Positions 1 through 5,870 of a stretch of DNA of 7,117 bases are shown in pieces (within the stretch, counting starts at the first letter, position 1; the number at the start of each line of letters is the position of its first letter). The stretch lies in assembly GCA_026391115.1 (NCBI GenBank), contig JAPLER010000328.1, positions 1-7,117 on the forward strand, given 5' to 3'. The notes under the pieces were generated by a model. The model saw nothing but the letters and a program-made list of their open reading frames with translations. It had not been told where the DNA came from and ran no database searches. Source of the stretch: Bacteroidota bacterium (GTDB lineage Bacteria > Bacteroidota > Bacteroidia > Chitinophagales > Chitinophagaceae). A program made the translations under genes and the position numbers.

Positions 1-1
1 C

Positions 2-472
2 ATTGCGATTATGCACACACAATCTTTTTTAGATTTACACTATGCTATTTTAAAATCTTATGACTTTGATAACAAGCATGAAGCTACGTTTTATAGAAGC
101 AATGACAATTGGCAACGAGGCAGAGAAATTAGTTTTAGTGAATATGAAAAAGAATACTTGGCAACACCCTTGCTAATGAAGGATACTAAAATTGGTACAG
201 AGATTAAAGACACCAATCAAAGATTTATTTATGAATATGACTTTGTCAAAAAATGGACTTTTTTAGTTGAATTATTTAATATCTCCAAAGAAGTAGATAT
301 TTTACTTGATTACCCAGCTATGACTAGAAAAGAAGGAATAGGACCACAGCAATATGGAACCAAAAGTTTTTTAGGGGATAGATTTGCAGATGTGGAAGAA
401 AAATATGATTTAAAGGAAACGCTTGATGGTTTTGGGGAGGAAGGTGAAATTGAACCTAAAGTTGAAGATTAA
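2..472 (+). CDS. Plasmid pRiA4b ORF-3-like family protein, 5' end missing
   Basis: This is the C-terminal part of a pRiA4b ORF-3-like protein (PF07929), a family of unknown biochemical function also found as a passenger on some mobile elements. Visible hallmarks are TFLDLH-like 'SFLDLHYAIL' near the left edge, then 'FYRSNDNW', the 'YEYDFVKKWTFLVEL' strand-and-aromatic block and 'YPAMTRKEGIGPQQYG', ending in an acidic tail (GFGEEGEIEPKVED). The frame is open to base 2. The ATG at 11 falls inside the conserved SFLDLH region, where homologues already have an N-terminal beta strand of roughly 20-25 residues, so I infer the true start lies outside the window and that ATG is internal. The stop is one base from the stop of the convergent DUF4294 gene. 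Nothing here suggests mobility; the family assignment is from remembered family pattern. Confidence 0.8.
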   Translation: MAIMHTQSFLDLHYAILKSYDFDNKHEATFYRSNDNWQRGREISFSEYEKEYLATPLLMKDTKIGTEIKDTNQRFIYEYDFVKKWTFLVELFNISKEVDILLDYPAMTRKEGIGPQQYGTKSFLGDRFADVEEKYDLKETLDGFGEEGEIEPKVED

Positions 473-473
473 T

Positions 474-1097
474 TTATCCTTTACTGTAACCATACATTTT
501 TTCAACATCTTTTACAATAATTTCTAAGTCTTTATCTGAACTATTTGCGTTGTAGTTTTGTTTAAGATTTGTACCTACAAGTATTGCTATTGTTTGATAT
601 AAGGCAGCTGTAAAACCACCTTTATATTCTTGAATTATTTCATAACAATTATTACCTGTTTCTCTGTAAATCAATTTCATTAACACTTTACCTTGATAAA
701 TAGAAAGATTAGTTAATCTGTCTGCAAATTCTTTTCGCAACTCTTTTTCTCGAGTTTTAATAATCCTTTTGCGTTCTTTTCTATCAGTAACCCCAACAAG
801 TTTTTGATTAATTTCGTTCATTATTTTAGAAGCCGCTTTGGCATAAGGATATGTTATATAAACTGCATTTCTTAATCTAGTCCATTCTTGCCTTTGCTTT
901 CTTTGTTCAACAGTAAGTTTTCTAACACTTACAACTTCCAACCTAGGTAAAATTTGAAAAGGCAATGTATCTCCCTCTACAGTAATAATTGCTGGAACTC
1001 TTATAGTGTCATACTTTCCTCTATTTTGACAAAAAATAATATTCATAATCAAAATAAATAAAGCTACAAATGATATTTTTATATATGCAGGACTCAC
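474..1097 (-). CDS. DUF4294 domain-containing secreted protein
   Basis: A 207-residue protein of the Bacteroidota-restricted DUF4294 family (PF14127), function unknown. Residues 1-24 form a signal peptide (a Lys at 7, then a hydrophobic stretch FVALFILIMNIIF ending FCQ), so the protein is probably periplasmic or envelope-associated. The family pattern follows: 'EGDTLP' (41-46), 'RLRNAVYITYPYAKAA' (74-89), a basic helical stretch (105-127), 'YQGKVLMKLIYRETG' (134-148) and 'DLEIIV' (190-195). The start is GTG at 1095-1097; the next Met (residue 18) would remove most of the signal peptide, and an in-frame TGA lies eight codons upstream. It is downstream of folK on the same strand with an 86-base gap and a possible -7 box of its own, so separate transcription is plausible. 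It abuts the convergent upstream gene with one base between stops and no visible terminator. Confidence 0.88.
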   Translation of the reverse strand: MSPAYIKISFVALFILIMNIIFCQNRGKYDTIRVPAIITVEGDTLPFQILPRLEVVSVRKLTVEQRKQRQEWTRLRNAVYITYPYAKAASKIMNEINQKLVGVTDRKERKRIIKTREKELRKEFADRLTNLSIYQGKVLMKLIYRETGNNCYEIIQEYKGGFTAALYQTIAILVGTNLKQNYNANSSDKDLEIIVKDVEKMYGYSKG

Positions 1098-1119
1098 TAT
1101 AATTGCTTTAGTGTTTATT

Positions 1120-1127
1120 CAAAAATA
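1120..1127 (-). promoter_or_regulatory. Possible -7 box for the DUF4294 gene
   Basis: Read on the minus strand the bases are TATTTTTG, an exact match to the Bacteroidota -7 consensus TAnnTTTG. A start a few bases downstream would give a leader of about 16 bases before the GTG at 1097. The box sits in a small inverted repeat (GTTTATT / AATAAAC, 1113-1130). No TTTG was found at the expected -33 spacing, so support is weak. Confidence 0.35.
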
Positions 1128-1183
1128 AACGTAAAGTAACCTAATAAAAAGTTAATTTTTAAAAAATGGGTTATTGTAATAAT

Positions 1184-1696
1184 TTACTTACTGTTTGCAG
1201 TATAAATTCTTATAGTCAGGCTATCCTCACACTTTAGCAATAATTCTTGTATAGAGATTTTAAAAATGGGGTGAATAATGTTATTAGCAATTTCATTTAA
1301 TGGCAATAAAACAAATTTTCGTTCGTGCATTCTTGGGTGTGGTACTTGCAAATTTTCCTCGTCAATAATCAAGTCATCAGTCAACAAAATATCAATATCA
1401 ATTAATCTAGGTCCCATTTTTACAATTCTTTTTCTACCCAATTGCAGCTCTATCTCAAGTAATTTTTTAATTAAAACTTGAGGAGTAGTTTCAATTTCAA
1501 TTTGCAATACTTCATTTAAAAAACTTGGTTGGTTGGTAATGCCCCAAGCAGCAGTTTCATAAACTCTTGAAGTTTGAATTATTTTGCCACAATTCATAGC
1601 TATCAAAGCTTTTGCTTGCTTTAAATTATTTTCTCTATTACCCAAGTTTGTACCTAACAATAAAAATACTTGATATATTTTTCTATTTTTTTCCAT
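1184..1696 (-). CDS. folK: 2-amino-4-hydroxy-6-hydroxymethyldihydropteridine pyrophosphokinase (HPPK)
   Basis: HPPK transfers pyrophosphate from ATP to 6-hydroxymethyl-7,8-dihydropterin, the step before dihydropteroate synthase in cytoplasmic folate synthesis. The 170 residues match the family's usual length (about 160). Motifs in order: 'LLLGTNLGNRENNL' (12-25, N-terminal strand and loop), 'SRVYETAAWG' (43-52), 'FLNEVLQIE' (59-67), the signature 'LGRKR....GPRLIDIDILL' (86-105) with Asp100 and Asp102 at the Mg-binding positions (E. coli Asp95/Asp97), and 'PHPRMHERKFVLLPLNEI' (119-136) with His120 and Arg126 at the positions of E. coli His115/Arg121. The start is ATG at 1694-1696. No folP, folB or other folate gene is adjacent. 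It lies downstream of the rpmH terminator, so it should have its own promoter in the 44 bases at 1697-1740, where only an inverted repeat is obvious. Confidence 0.97.
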   Translation of the reverse strand: MEKNRKIYQVFLLLGTNLGNRENNLKQAKALIAMNCGKIIQTSRVYETAAWGITNQPSFLNEVLQIEIETTPQVLIKKLLEIELQLGRKRIVKMGPRLIDIDILLTDDLIIDEENLQVPHPRMHERKFVLLPLNEIANNIIHPIFKISIQELLLKCEDSLTIRIYTANSK

Positions 1697-1712
1697 TAAT
1701 TATTTGTGAAAA

Positions 1713-1736
1713 TTTGTGCTATTCATAGCAGACAAA
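1713..1736. repeat. Inverted repeat between rpmH terminator and folK
   Basis: The core is TGCTAT (1717-1722), a two-base loop, then ATAGCA (1725-1730). The symmetry continues outward as TTTG (1713-1716) and CAAA (1733-1736) across a two-base bulge. It occupies the place where the folK promoter should be and lacks a T tract, so an operator or 5'-leader hairpin is more likely than a terminator. Function is inferred from position only. Confidence 0.4.
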
Positions 1737-1740
1737 TAAA

Positions 1741-1773
1741 ATAAAAAAAATCCCACAACTACTTGTGGGATTT
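1741..1773 (-). terminator. Rho-independent terminator of rpmH
   Basis: A perfect 11-bp stem (AAATCCCACAA at 1748-1758 with TTGTGGGATTT at 1763-1773) encloses a four-base loop. On the minus strand it is followed by eight Ts (complement of the A run 1743-1750, part of which also pairs). It starts 24 bases after the rpmH stop and upstream of folK, so rpmH is a monocistronic unit. The plus strand lacks a matching T tract after the stem. Confidence 0.9.
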
Positions 1774-1796
1774 GAATATTCAAAAGTTTTTAAATA

Positions 1797-1952
1797 CTAT
1801 TTTAAACCTTTTTCGTCACTTACACTAAGTTTATGACGACCTTTCGCACGACGACTCGCTAAAACTTTACGTCCATTAGCAGTTTGCATTCTTTTTCTAA
1901 AACCGTGAACTGTTTTTCTACGTTTTTTATGTGGTTGAAAAGTTTGTTTCAT
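1797..1952 (-). CDS. rpmH: 50S ribosomal protein L34
   Basis: A 51-residue, strongly basic protein and component of the large ribosomal subunit. The start is ATG at 1950-1952 and the stop is TAG at 1797-1799. The sequence begins MKQTFQPHKKRRKTVHGFR and continues with 'RMQTANGRKVLASRRAKGRH' and 'KLSVSDEKGLK'. This is the L34 pattern (TFQP, KRRKxHGFRxRM, GRKVLxxRRxKGRxxLSV), with the usual short C-terminal extension. Length is normal for the family (44-53). It is too short for common length cut-offs. It is transcribed alone, between a strong promoter (2031-2061) and an intrinsic terminator (1741-1773). The rnpA gene that often follows rpmH in other bacteria is not next to it here. The leader is about 70 bases long, longer than others in this window, which leaves room for regulation, but no element is recognised. 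Confidence 0.97.
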   Translation of the reverse strand: MKQTFQPHKKRRKTVHGFRKRMQTANGRKVLASRRAKGRHKLSVSDEKGLK

Positions 1953-2030
1953 TTTAATTTACAATTTTTAATGCCTAATAATTTGGTTTCAGTAACAGCA
2001 GTCACCATACCACCGTTTGTGAAAGGTTGG

Positions 2031-2061
2031 CAAAAGTAGGGTTGTAAGTCTAAATGGCAAA
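2031..2061 (-). promoter_or_regulatory. rpmH promoter, Bacteroidota type
   Basis: On the minus strand a TTTG -33 element (complement of 2058-2061) and a TACTTTTG -7 element (complement of 2031-2038) are separated by exactly 19 bases. This fits the published Bacteroidota consensus TTTG-N19-21-TAnnTTTG. Transcription would start near 2025 and give a leader of about 73 bases to the rpmH ATG. Confidence 0.75.
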
Positions 2062-2229
2062 ATCAAAATTCAATTTAAATTCATATTTACCTCAAAATTC
2101 ACTTTTTTATGTAATAAAATTAATTTACAAAGCTATTGCCGACTAGTTTTATTGAAAAACAACTGTTTTCATTTAAACAAAATCAAACATTAATCATTTC
2201 AATTAATGCACGTTTATATATTTACAAAT

Positions 2230-3543
2230 ATGAAAAGAATAGCTTATCTAATTTTACTCATTCCAATTATTAACGCTTGTTCGCCATTATGTAAAATGAC
2301 AAATAATAATACCAAAACATTTGTTAAAGTAAGAGGAACACAATTTATGATTGGTAATAAGCCATATAATTTTATAGGTACAAATTTTTGGGCAGGAATG
2401 AATTTAGGTTCTGTTGCAAAAAGCGGAAATAGAAATAGATTGATAAGAGAACTTGATGCAATGCAAAATATTGGCATTAATAATTTACGTATTATGGCTT
2501 TAACCGAAGGTCCAGATACAGAGCCTTTTAGAATTGTGCCTAGTAATAATGATAAAGGAACACTGAATGAAGATTATTTAATTGGGTTAGATTTTTTGTT
2601 GAGTGAAATGAAAAAAAGAAATATGTATGCAGTAGTTTGTTTAAGTAATTTTTGGCCTTGGAGTGGTGGCTTTGCACAATATCAAAAATGGGCTAGAGAT
2701 ATAGAACATATAGAATATCCAATGGATACCATAAATGGTAATTGGGATTTATATATGAAAAACACTGCTAAGTTTTATTCATCGCAGAGAGCTATTCAAA
2801 TTTATCATCAATCTATATCAAAAGTTATTAGTAGAAAAAATACAGTAACCAATATTTTATATAAAGATGATGCCACTATAATGAGTTGGCAGTTGTGCAA
2901 CGAGCCACGTGGTATGAACAATGTAAAAGACTATTTAAAATGGATTGATACAACAGCTTCTTTAATTAAAAGTATAGATAACAATCATCTTGTAAGTATT
3001 GGCAGTGAGGGTTTTACATCAGATAAAATACATAATGGTACACCATTTATAGAAACGCATTCTTTTAAAAAAATTGACTATACAACTGCACATTTATGGA
3101 TTCAAAACTGGGGAATGTATAATCCATCAAAGCATAATGAAACTTATATTGCATCTATACAATTTGCAAAAGAATATATAAAGGAACACGTTGAATTAAG
3201 CAATAAATTAAACAAACCATTTGTAATTGAAGAGTTTGGGATTATGAAGGATAGTGGAAGTTACAACCCAACTGCAACAACAAAAAATAGAGATTCGTAT
3301 TTTGATTTTGTTTTTAACGAAATATACCAATACTCAATGCAGCAAAAAGCAAGCGGCGTAAATTTTTGGGCTTGGAGTGGAGAGGGAAGACCTCGAGCAA
3401 ATGCTTGCTGGTGGAGTATTGGCGATGATTTTACTGGAGACCCACCCCACGAATTACAAGGTTGGTATAGTGTCTATGATACAGATACATCAACACATAA
3501 TGTTATAAAAAAATATGCAGCGTTGATGAAAAGCATAAAATAA
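2230..3543 (+). CDS. GH5 family (subfamily 7-like) endo-beta-1,4-mannanase, lipoprotein
   Basis: Predicted endo-1,4-beta-mannosidase hydrolysing mannan backbones by the retaining GH5 mechanism. I take ATG 2230 as the start: it gives MKRIAYLILLIPIINAC, a lipoprotein signal with lipobox IINAC and acylated Cys17. An ATG at 2206 would add eight residues before it. Residues below count from 2230. The barrel opens with 'FIGTNFWAGMNLG' (48-60). 'SWQLCNEPRG' carries the acid/base Glu225 after Asn224. 'TTAHLWIQNWGMYNP' (285-299) holds the conserved substrate-site His. 'FVIEEFG' carries the nucleophile Glu335, and 'NFWAWSGEGRP' (378-388) supplies the aromatic platform. No acidic export signal is seen after Cys17, hinting at a periplasm-facing anchor (inference). 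No SusC/SusD genes adjoin it, so this is not a classical polysaccharide utilisation locus as far as visible. It is likely first gene of a three-gene cluster. The substrate could be another beta-mannoside or glucan. Confidence 0.87.
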   Translation: MKRIAYLILLIPIINACSPLCKMTNNNTKTFVKVRGTQFMIGNKPYNFIGTNFWAGMNLGSVAKSGNRNRLIRELDAMQNIGINNLRIMALTEGPDTEPFRIVPSNNDKGTLNEDYLIGLDFLLSEMKKRNMYAVVCLSNFWPWSGGFAQYQKWARDIEHIEYPMDTINGNWDLYMKNTAKFYSSQRAIQIYHQSISKVISRKNTVTNILYKDDATIMSWQLCNEPRGMNNVKDYLKWIDTTASLIKSIDNNHLVSIGSEGFTSDKIHNGTPFIETHSFKKIDYTTAHLWIQNWGMYNPSKHNETYIASIQFAKEYIKEHVELSNKLNKPFVIEEFGIMKDSGSYNPTATTKNRDSYFDFVFNEIYQYSMQQKASGVNFWAWSGEGRPRANACWWSIGDDFTGDPPHELQGWYSVYDTDTSTHNVIKKYAALMKSIK

Positions 3544-3590
3544 TTCAATCAAGTCAACGAAAATCAAATTAATCATACAATCATTGTTTA

Positions 3591-4451
3591 GTGAAATTAA
3601 AATTTAAACATAAAGTTGCCATTAAAATTTATCAAACAAAATTTAAAGCACTTTCCTTCATATCAACAAAAATTGCTGCCCAAAAGCTGTTCAATTTCTT
3701 TTGCACACCATATAGTGGTAAACCCAAACGCAAAGAACCATTATTATTCAAGAAAGGAAAAAATATTAGCGTAATTTATGAAAAAAATAAAATAAATGGC
3801 TGGCAATTTGTGCCTTTAAAACCCAATGGACATAAGACTTTAGTGCTACATGGCTTTGATAGTTGTGCTTATAAAAGTGAATCTATCATTGCAACTTTAT
3901 ACGATAATGGTTACGAAGTTTTTGCATTTGATGCTTTAGGTCACGGCACAAGTGATGGCAAAACAATTAATGCAAAACAATACTCCGAAATAATAAGTTT
4001 AATAGATAACAATTTTGGAAAAATGTATGCTTTTGTAGCACATTCTTTAGGTGGCTTGGCAGCAAGCCTAGCTGTTGAAAAATATTGTAAAGATTTACCA
4101 AAACTTGTGCTGATTGCACCTGCAACTGAAACTACAACAGCTATAGATAACTTCTTTAAGTTCTTAAAAATGCCTTTGCATTTAAAACCCGAAATTGAAA
4201 ATTTAATTGTTGAAATGAGTGGTCAACAACCAAGTTATTTTTCTGTTAGTAGGTCTATTAAAAATTTTGAAAACAGCACTTTATGGATACACGATCAAAA
4301 CGATTTTATTTGCCCAATTGCCGATGTATTGCCTATAAAGAAATTGAATTTACCTCACATCGAATTTTATTTCACAAAAAAATTAGGACATAATTTAGTT
4401 TATAGAAATAAAGAAGTGTTGAATAAAATTATACAATTTTTAAACTCATAA
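3591..4451 (+). CDS. Alpha/beta hydrolase (serine hydrolase)
   Basis: A 286-residue alpha/beta-hydrolase-fold protein with a complete apparent catalytic set. The oxyanion-loop 'LHGFDS' is at 86-91, followed by 'FDALGHGTSDG' (113-123), the nucleophile elbow 'AHSLGG' with Ser152, the acid in 'HDQNDFICP' (Asp238, or less likely Asp235) and His267 in 'KLGHN'. The family covers esterases, lipases, thioesterases and others, so the substrate cannot be named. The N-terminal 40 residues are basic and amphipathic with no signal peptide, so it should be cytoplasmic. It starts at GTG 3591; the first internal ATG is codon 145 and an in-frame TAA sits at 3570-3572. It follows the mannanase by 47 bases and precedes the binding protein by 7 with no terminator, so co-transcription is likely. 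An acylated-sugar esterase role would suit the neighbourhood but is speculation. Confidence 0.85.
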   Translation: MKLKFKHKVAIKIYQTKFKALSFISTKIAAQKLFNFFCTPYSGKPKRKEPLLFKKGKNISVIYEKNKINGWQFVPLKPNGHKTLVLHGFDSCAYKSESIIATLYDNGYEVFAFDALGHGTSDGKTINAKQYSEIISLIDNNFGKMYAFVAHSLGGLAASLAVEKYCKDLPKLVLIAPATETTTAIDNFFKFLKMPLHLKPEIENLIVEMSGQQPSYFSVSRSIKNFENSTLWIHDQNDFICPIADVLPIKKLNLPHIEFYFTKKLGHNLVYRNKEVLNKIIQFLNS

Positions 4452-4458
4452 TTACAAA

Positions 4459-5259
4459 GTGCCAACTTATATTGATCATCTTCAACGTCTAATAAATATT
4501 GATATTAAGCCCAAACGAATTATTTCATTGGTTCCATCTCAAACAGAACTTTTGTGCGATTTAGGCTTAACAGATGAAGTTATTGGTATCACCAAGTTTT
4601 GCATTCACCCAAATGAATGGTTTAAAAACAAAACACGAATCGGTGGCACAAAAAATATCGATATAGATAAAGTAAAAAACTTACAACCCGACTTGATAAT
4701 TGCCAATAAAGAAGAAAATACAAAAACAGATATAGAGCAACTTGAAAAAATTGCACCAGTCTGGATAAGTGATATTACCAATTTGCAAGATGCTTTGCAA
4801 ATGATAGAAAGAGTTGGAAGCATTGTAAACAAAGCATTTGAAGCTAATGAAATTTGCGATAAGATAAAAACAGAGTTTGAAATATTAAATCAGTTTGTAG
4901 CTAACCAACTAATAGAAAATCTAACTTGCTGCTACATTATTTGGCAAAAACCCTACATGTCAATTGGTGCAGATACATTTATAAACTCAATGCTTCAGTT
5001 ATGTGGCTTGACTAATATATACGTTACTGAAAATCGTTACCCCGAAATTTCAATTGAAAATTTAATTGCTATAAAACCCAATGTAGTAATGCTTTCAAGC
5101 GAGCCATTTCCTTTTAAAGAAGAGCATTTACAAGAATTGCAAAATCTTTTGCCAAACAGCAAAGTGTTTTTTGTAGATGGTGAAATGTTTAGTTGGTATG
5201 GCAGTAGGTTACTAAAAGCACCAAAATATTTTATTGAATTATTGCAAAAAAATCAATAA
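4459..5259 (+). CDS. Helical-backbone metal-receptor (BtuF-like) binding protein without signal peptide
   Basis: A 266-residue protein of the periplasmic-binding-protein class III fold (Peripla_BP_2, PF01497), the family of BtuF and of siderophore/haem-binding lipoproteins. Seen in order: 'KRIISLVPSQTELLCDLGL' (19-37), 'VIGITKFCIHP' (41-51), 'RIGGTKN' (60-66), 'LQPDLIIANKEEN' (75-87), the second lobe 'YIIWQKPYMSIGADTFI' (159-175), 'RYPEISIENL' (193-202) and 'DGEMFSWYGSR' (240-250). The start is GTG at 4459. There is no hydrophobic leader or lipobox, and an in-frame TAA at 4441-4443 leaves no room for one, so the product appears cytoplasmic. That is odd for a transport receptor. Close relatives in Bacteroidota share the conserved N-terminal pattern without a leader, so this is probably a family trait. 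No BtuC/BtuD permease or ATPase is nearby. Ligand unknown; a corrinoid, haem or ferric chelate is possible. Confidence 0.85.
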   Translation: MPTYIDHLQRLINIDIKPKRIISLVPSQTELLCDLGLTDEVIGITKFCIHPNEWFKNKTRIGGTKNIDIDKVKNLQPDLIIANKEENTKTDIEQLEKIAPVWISDITNLQDALQMIERVGSIVNKAFEANEICDKIKTEFEILNQFVANQLIENLTCCYIIWQKPYMSIGADTFINSMLQLCGLTNIYVTENRYPEISIENLIAIKPNVVMLSSEPFPFKEEHLQELQNLLPNSKVFFVDGEMFSWYGSRLLKAPKYFIELLQKNQ

Positions 5260-5292
5260 AAAAATAGTCTCACAAAATTTTGTGAGACTATT
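5255..5292 (-). terminator. Terminator of the THX gene, at the 3' end of the binding-protein gene
   Basis: A perfect 30-base inverted repeat (5263-5292; arms AATAGTCTCACAAAA and its complement) begins four bases after the binding-protein stop. On the minus strand it ends in a T-rich run (complement of 5255-5262), so it should terminate THX transcription arriving from the right. The T tract overlaps the TAA of the plus-strand gene. On the plus strand the stem has only two Ts at its end and no T tract, so it may stop that operon inefficiently. Confidence 0.85.
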
Positions 5293-5313
5293 CAAATTCA
5301 GTATGAACAATGC

Positions 5314-5424
5314 TTACGAAGCATTTACTTCTACTTTTTTTGTTACTAATTTGTGTGGACGACTTTTGCCAAATGAACCCTTAAATCTTTTTCCTTTAGC
5401 AGTTTTTTTATCACCTCTTCCCAT
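5314..5424 (-). CDS. 30S ribosomal protein THX (bTHX)
   Basis: A 36-residue, highly basic protein: MGRGDKKTAKGKRFKGSFGK, then SRPHKLVTKKVEVNAS. The start is ATG at 5422-5424 and the stop is TAA at 5314-5316. The pattern 'MG(K/R)GDKK...GK...G(S/T)(F/Y)GxxRP' is that of ribosomal protein THX, the small peptide that sits in the head of the 30S subunit in Thermus and is widespread in Bacteroidota. The final part (about residues 24-36) extends past the conserved core and varies between relatives. The gene has its own -7 box (5448-5455) and terminator (5255-5292), so it is monocistronic. The plus-strand open frame across the same bases is an antisense artefact. Gene nomenclature is not uniform, so no symbol is given. 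Confidence 0.9.
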   Translation of the reverse strand: MGRGDKKTAKGKRFKGSFGKSRPHKLVTKKVEVNAS

Positions 5425-5447
5425 TGTATTTTTATTTTAGTGAGTGG

Positions 5448-5455
5448 CAAATATA
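5448..5455 (-). promoter_or_regulatory. THX promoter -7 box
   Basis: Minus-strand bases are TATATTTG, an exact TAnnTTTG match, predicting a start near 5442 and a leader of about 18 bases. The box shares base 5455 with the HU terminator, so the -33 region lies inside that terminator hairpin. Only an imperfect CTTTA is present there in place of TTTG. Confidence 0.5.
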
Positions 5456-5488
5456 AAAAAACCTCTTCACAATTAAAGAGGTTTTTTT
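5455..5488 (-). terminator. Rho-independent terminator of the HU gene
   Basis: The arms AAAAAAACCTCTT (5455-5467) and AAGAGGTTTTTTT (5476-5488) form a perfect 13-bp stem around an eight-base loop. There are seven Ts on the exit side in either direction. It lies 17 bases past the HU stop on the minus strand. It is symmetric and could act both ways, but no plus-strand gene reads toward it except read-through from the cluster ending at 5259. Confidence 0.9.
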
Positions 5489-5505
5489 AATGAGGTAGAA
5501 TTTGC

Positions 5506-5775
5506 TTAGATTTTTGAGCTTAATTCTTTTCCAGCTTTAAACTTAGCAACTTTTTTAGCTTTAATTTTAATAGTTGCACCAGTTTGTGGATTACGTCCAG
5601 TTCTTGCAGCTCTTTTAGATACTGAGAAAGTACCAAATCCAACTAAAGTTAATTTACCACCAGCTTTCAAAGTTTTTTGTACAGCTGTTGTAAAAGAATC
5701 AATAGCAGCGTTAGCTTGTGTTTTAGTAACGCCAGCATCTTCAGCAATTTTAGCAATTAATTCTGCTTTGTTCAT
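5506..5775 (-). CDS. HU-family nucleoid DNA-binding protein
   Basis: An 89-residue HU/IHF-family protein (PF00216) that dimerises and bends DNA in the nucleoid. It shows the canonical 'MNKAELIAKIAEDAGVTKTQ' helical start, 'GGKLTLVGFGTFSVSKRAAR' and the beta-arm tip 'TGRNPQTG' with the DNA-intercalating Pro63, then 'IKIKAKKVAKFKAGKEL'. Length is exactly typical for HU (about 90). I choose ATG 5773-5775. The frame stays open to a TTG at 5811, but the extra 12 residues do not belong to the family, and that TTG lies inside the -7 box. The gene stands alone with its own promoter (5809-5838) and terminator (5455-5488). Several HU paralogues per genome are common in Bacteroidota, so which HU this is cannot be told here. 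Confidence 0.96.
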   Translation of the reverse strand: MNKAELIAKIAEDAGVTKTQANAAIDSFTTAVQKTLKAGGKLTLVGFGTFSVSKRAARTGRNPQTGATIKIKAKKVAKFKAGKELSSKI

Positions 5776-5808
5776 TTTGTTTAAATTTAAATTGTTAATT
5801 AACAATAA

Positions 5809-5838
5809 CAAATATAGAGGCTTTGCAAAGTCAACAAA
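5809..5838 (-). promoter_or_regulatory. HU gene promoter, with nested palindromes
   Basis: On the minus strand TTTG (complement of 5835-5838) and TATATTTG (complement of 5809-5816) are 18 bases apart, fitting the Bacteroidota consensus. The start is expected near 5803, giving a leader of about 28 bases. A perfect palindrome CTTTGCAAAG (5821-5830) fills the spacer, CAAAATATTTTG (5835-5846) covers the -33 element and TTGTTAATTAACAA (5792-5805) covers the expected start. Operator function is inferred only. Confidence 0.7.
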
Positions 5839-5870
5839 ATATTTTGAAAAATATGTGCAAAAAAAGTGTG

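Noticed and set aside
11..13. ATG at 11 as the true start of the first gene
   Set aside because: It sits inside a conserved family motif, and the frame is open to the window edge, so the gene most likely begins outside.
1278..1481. Plus-strand open frame of 67 codons
   Set aside because: It lies entirely antisense to folK, whose protein motifs are unambiguous.
2188..2208. CATTAAT / ATTAATG inverted repeat upstream of the mannanase as an operator
   Set aside because: Seven-base AT-only arms with a seven-base gap are expected by chance in this composition, and no promoter box supports a regulatory role.
2206..2229. ATG at 2206 as the mannanase start
   Set aside because: It would put eight residues before MKRIAYLILL and weaken the lipoprotein signal; ATG 2230 gives a textbook basic-hydrophobic-lipobox layout.
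5234..5440. A 68-codon plus-strand open frame after the binding-protein gene
   Set aside because: It is antisense to the THX gene, runs through the terminator hairpin and has no family-like sequence; the minus-strand reading is clearly ribosomal protein THX.
5776..5811. N-terminal extension of HU starting at a TTG codon (5811)
   Set aside because: The extra residues are not part of the HU fold, and the codon lies within the predicted -7 box, upstream of the expected transcription start.
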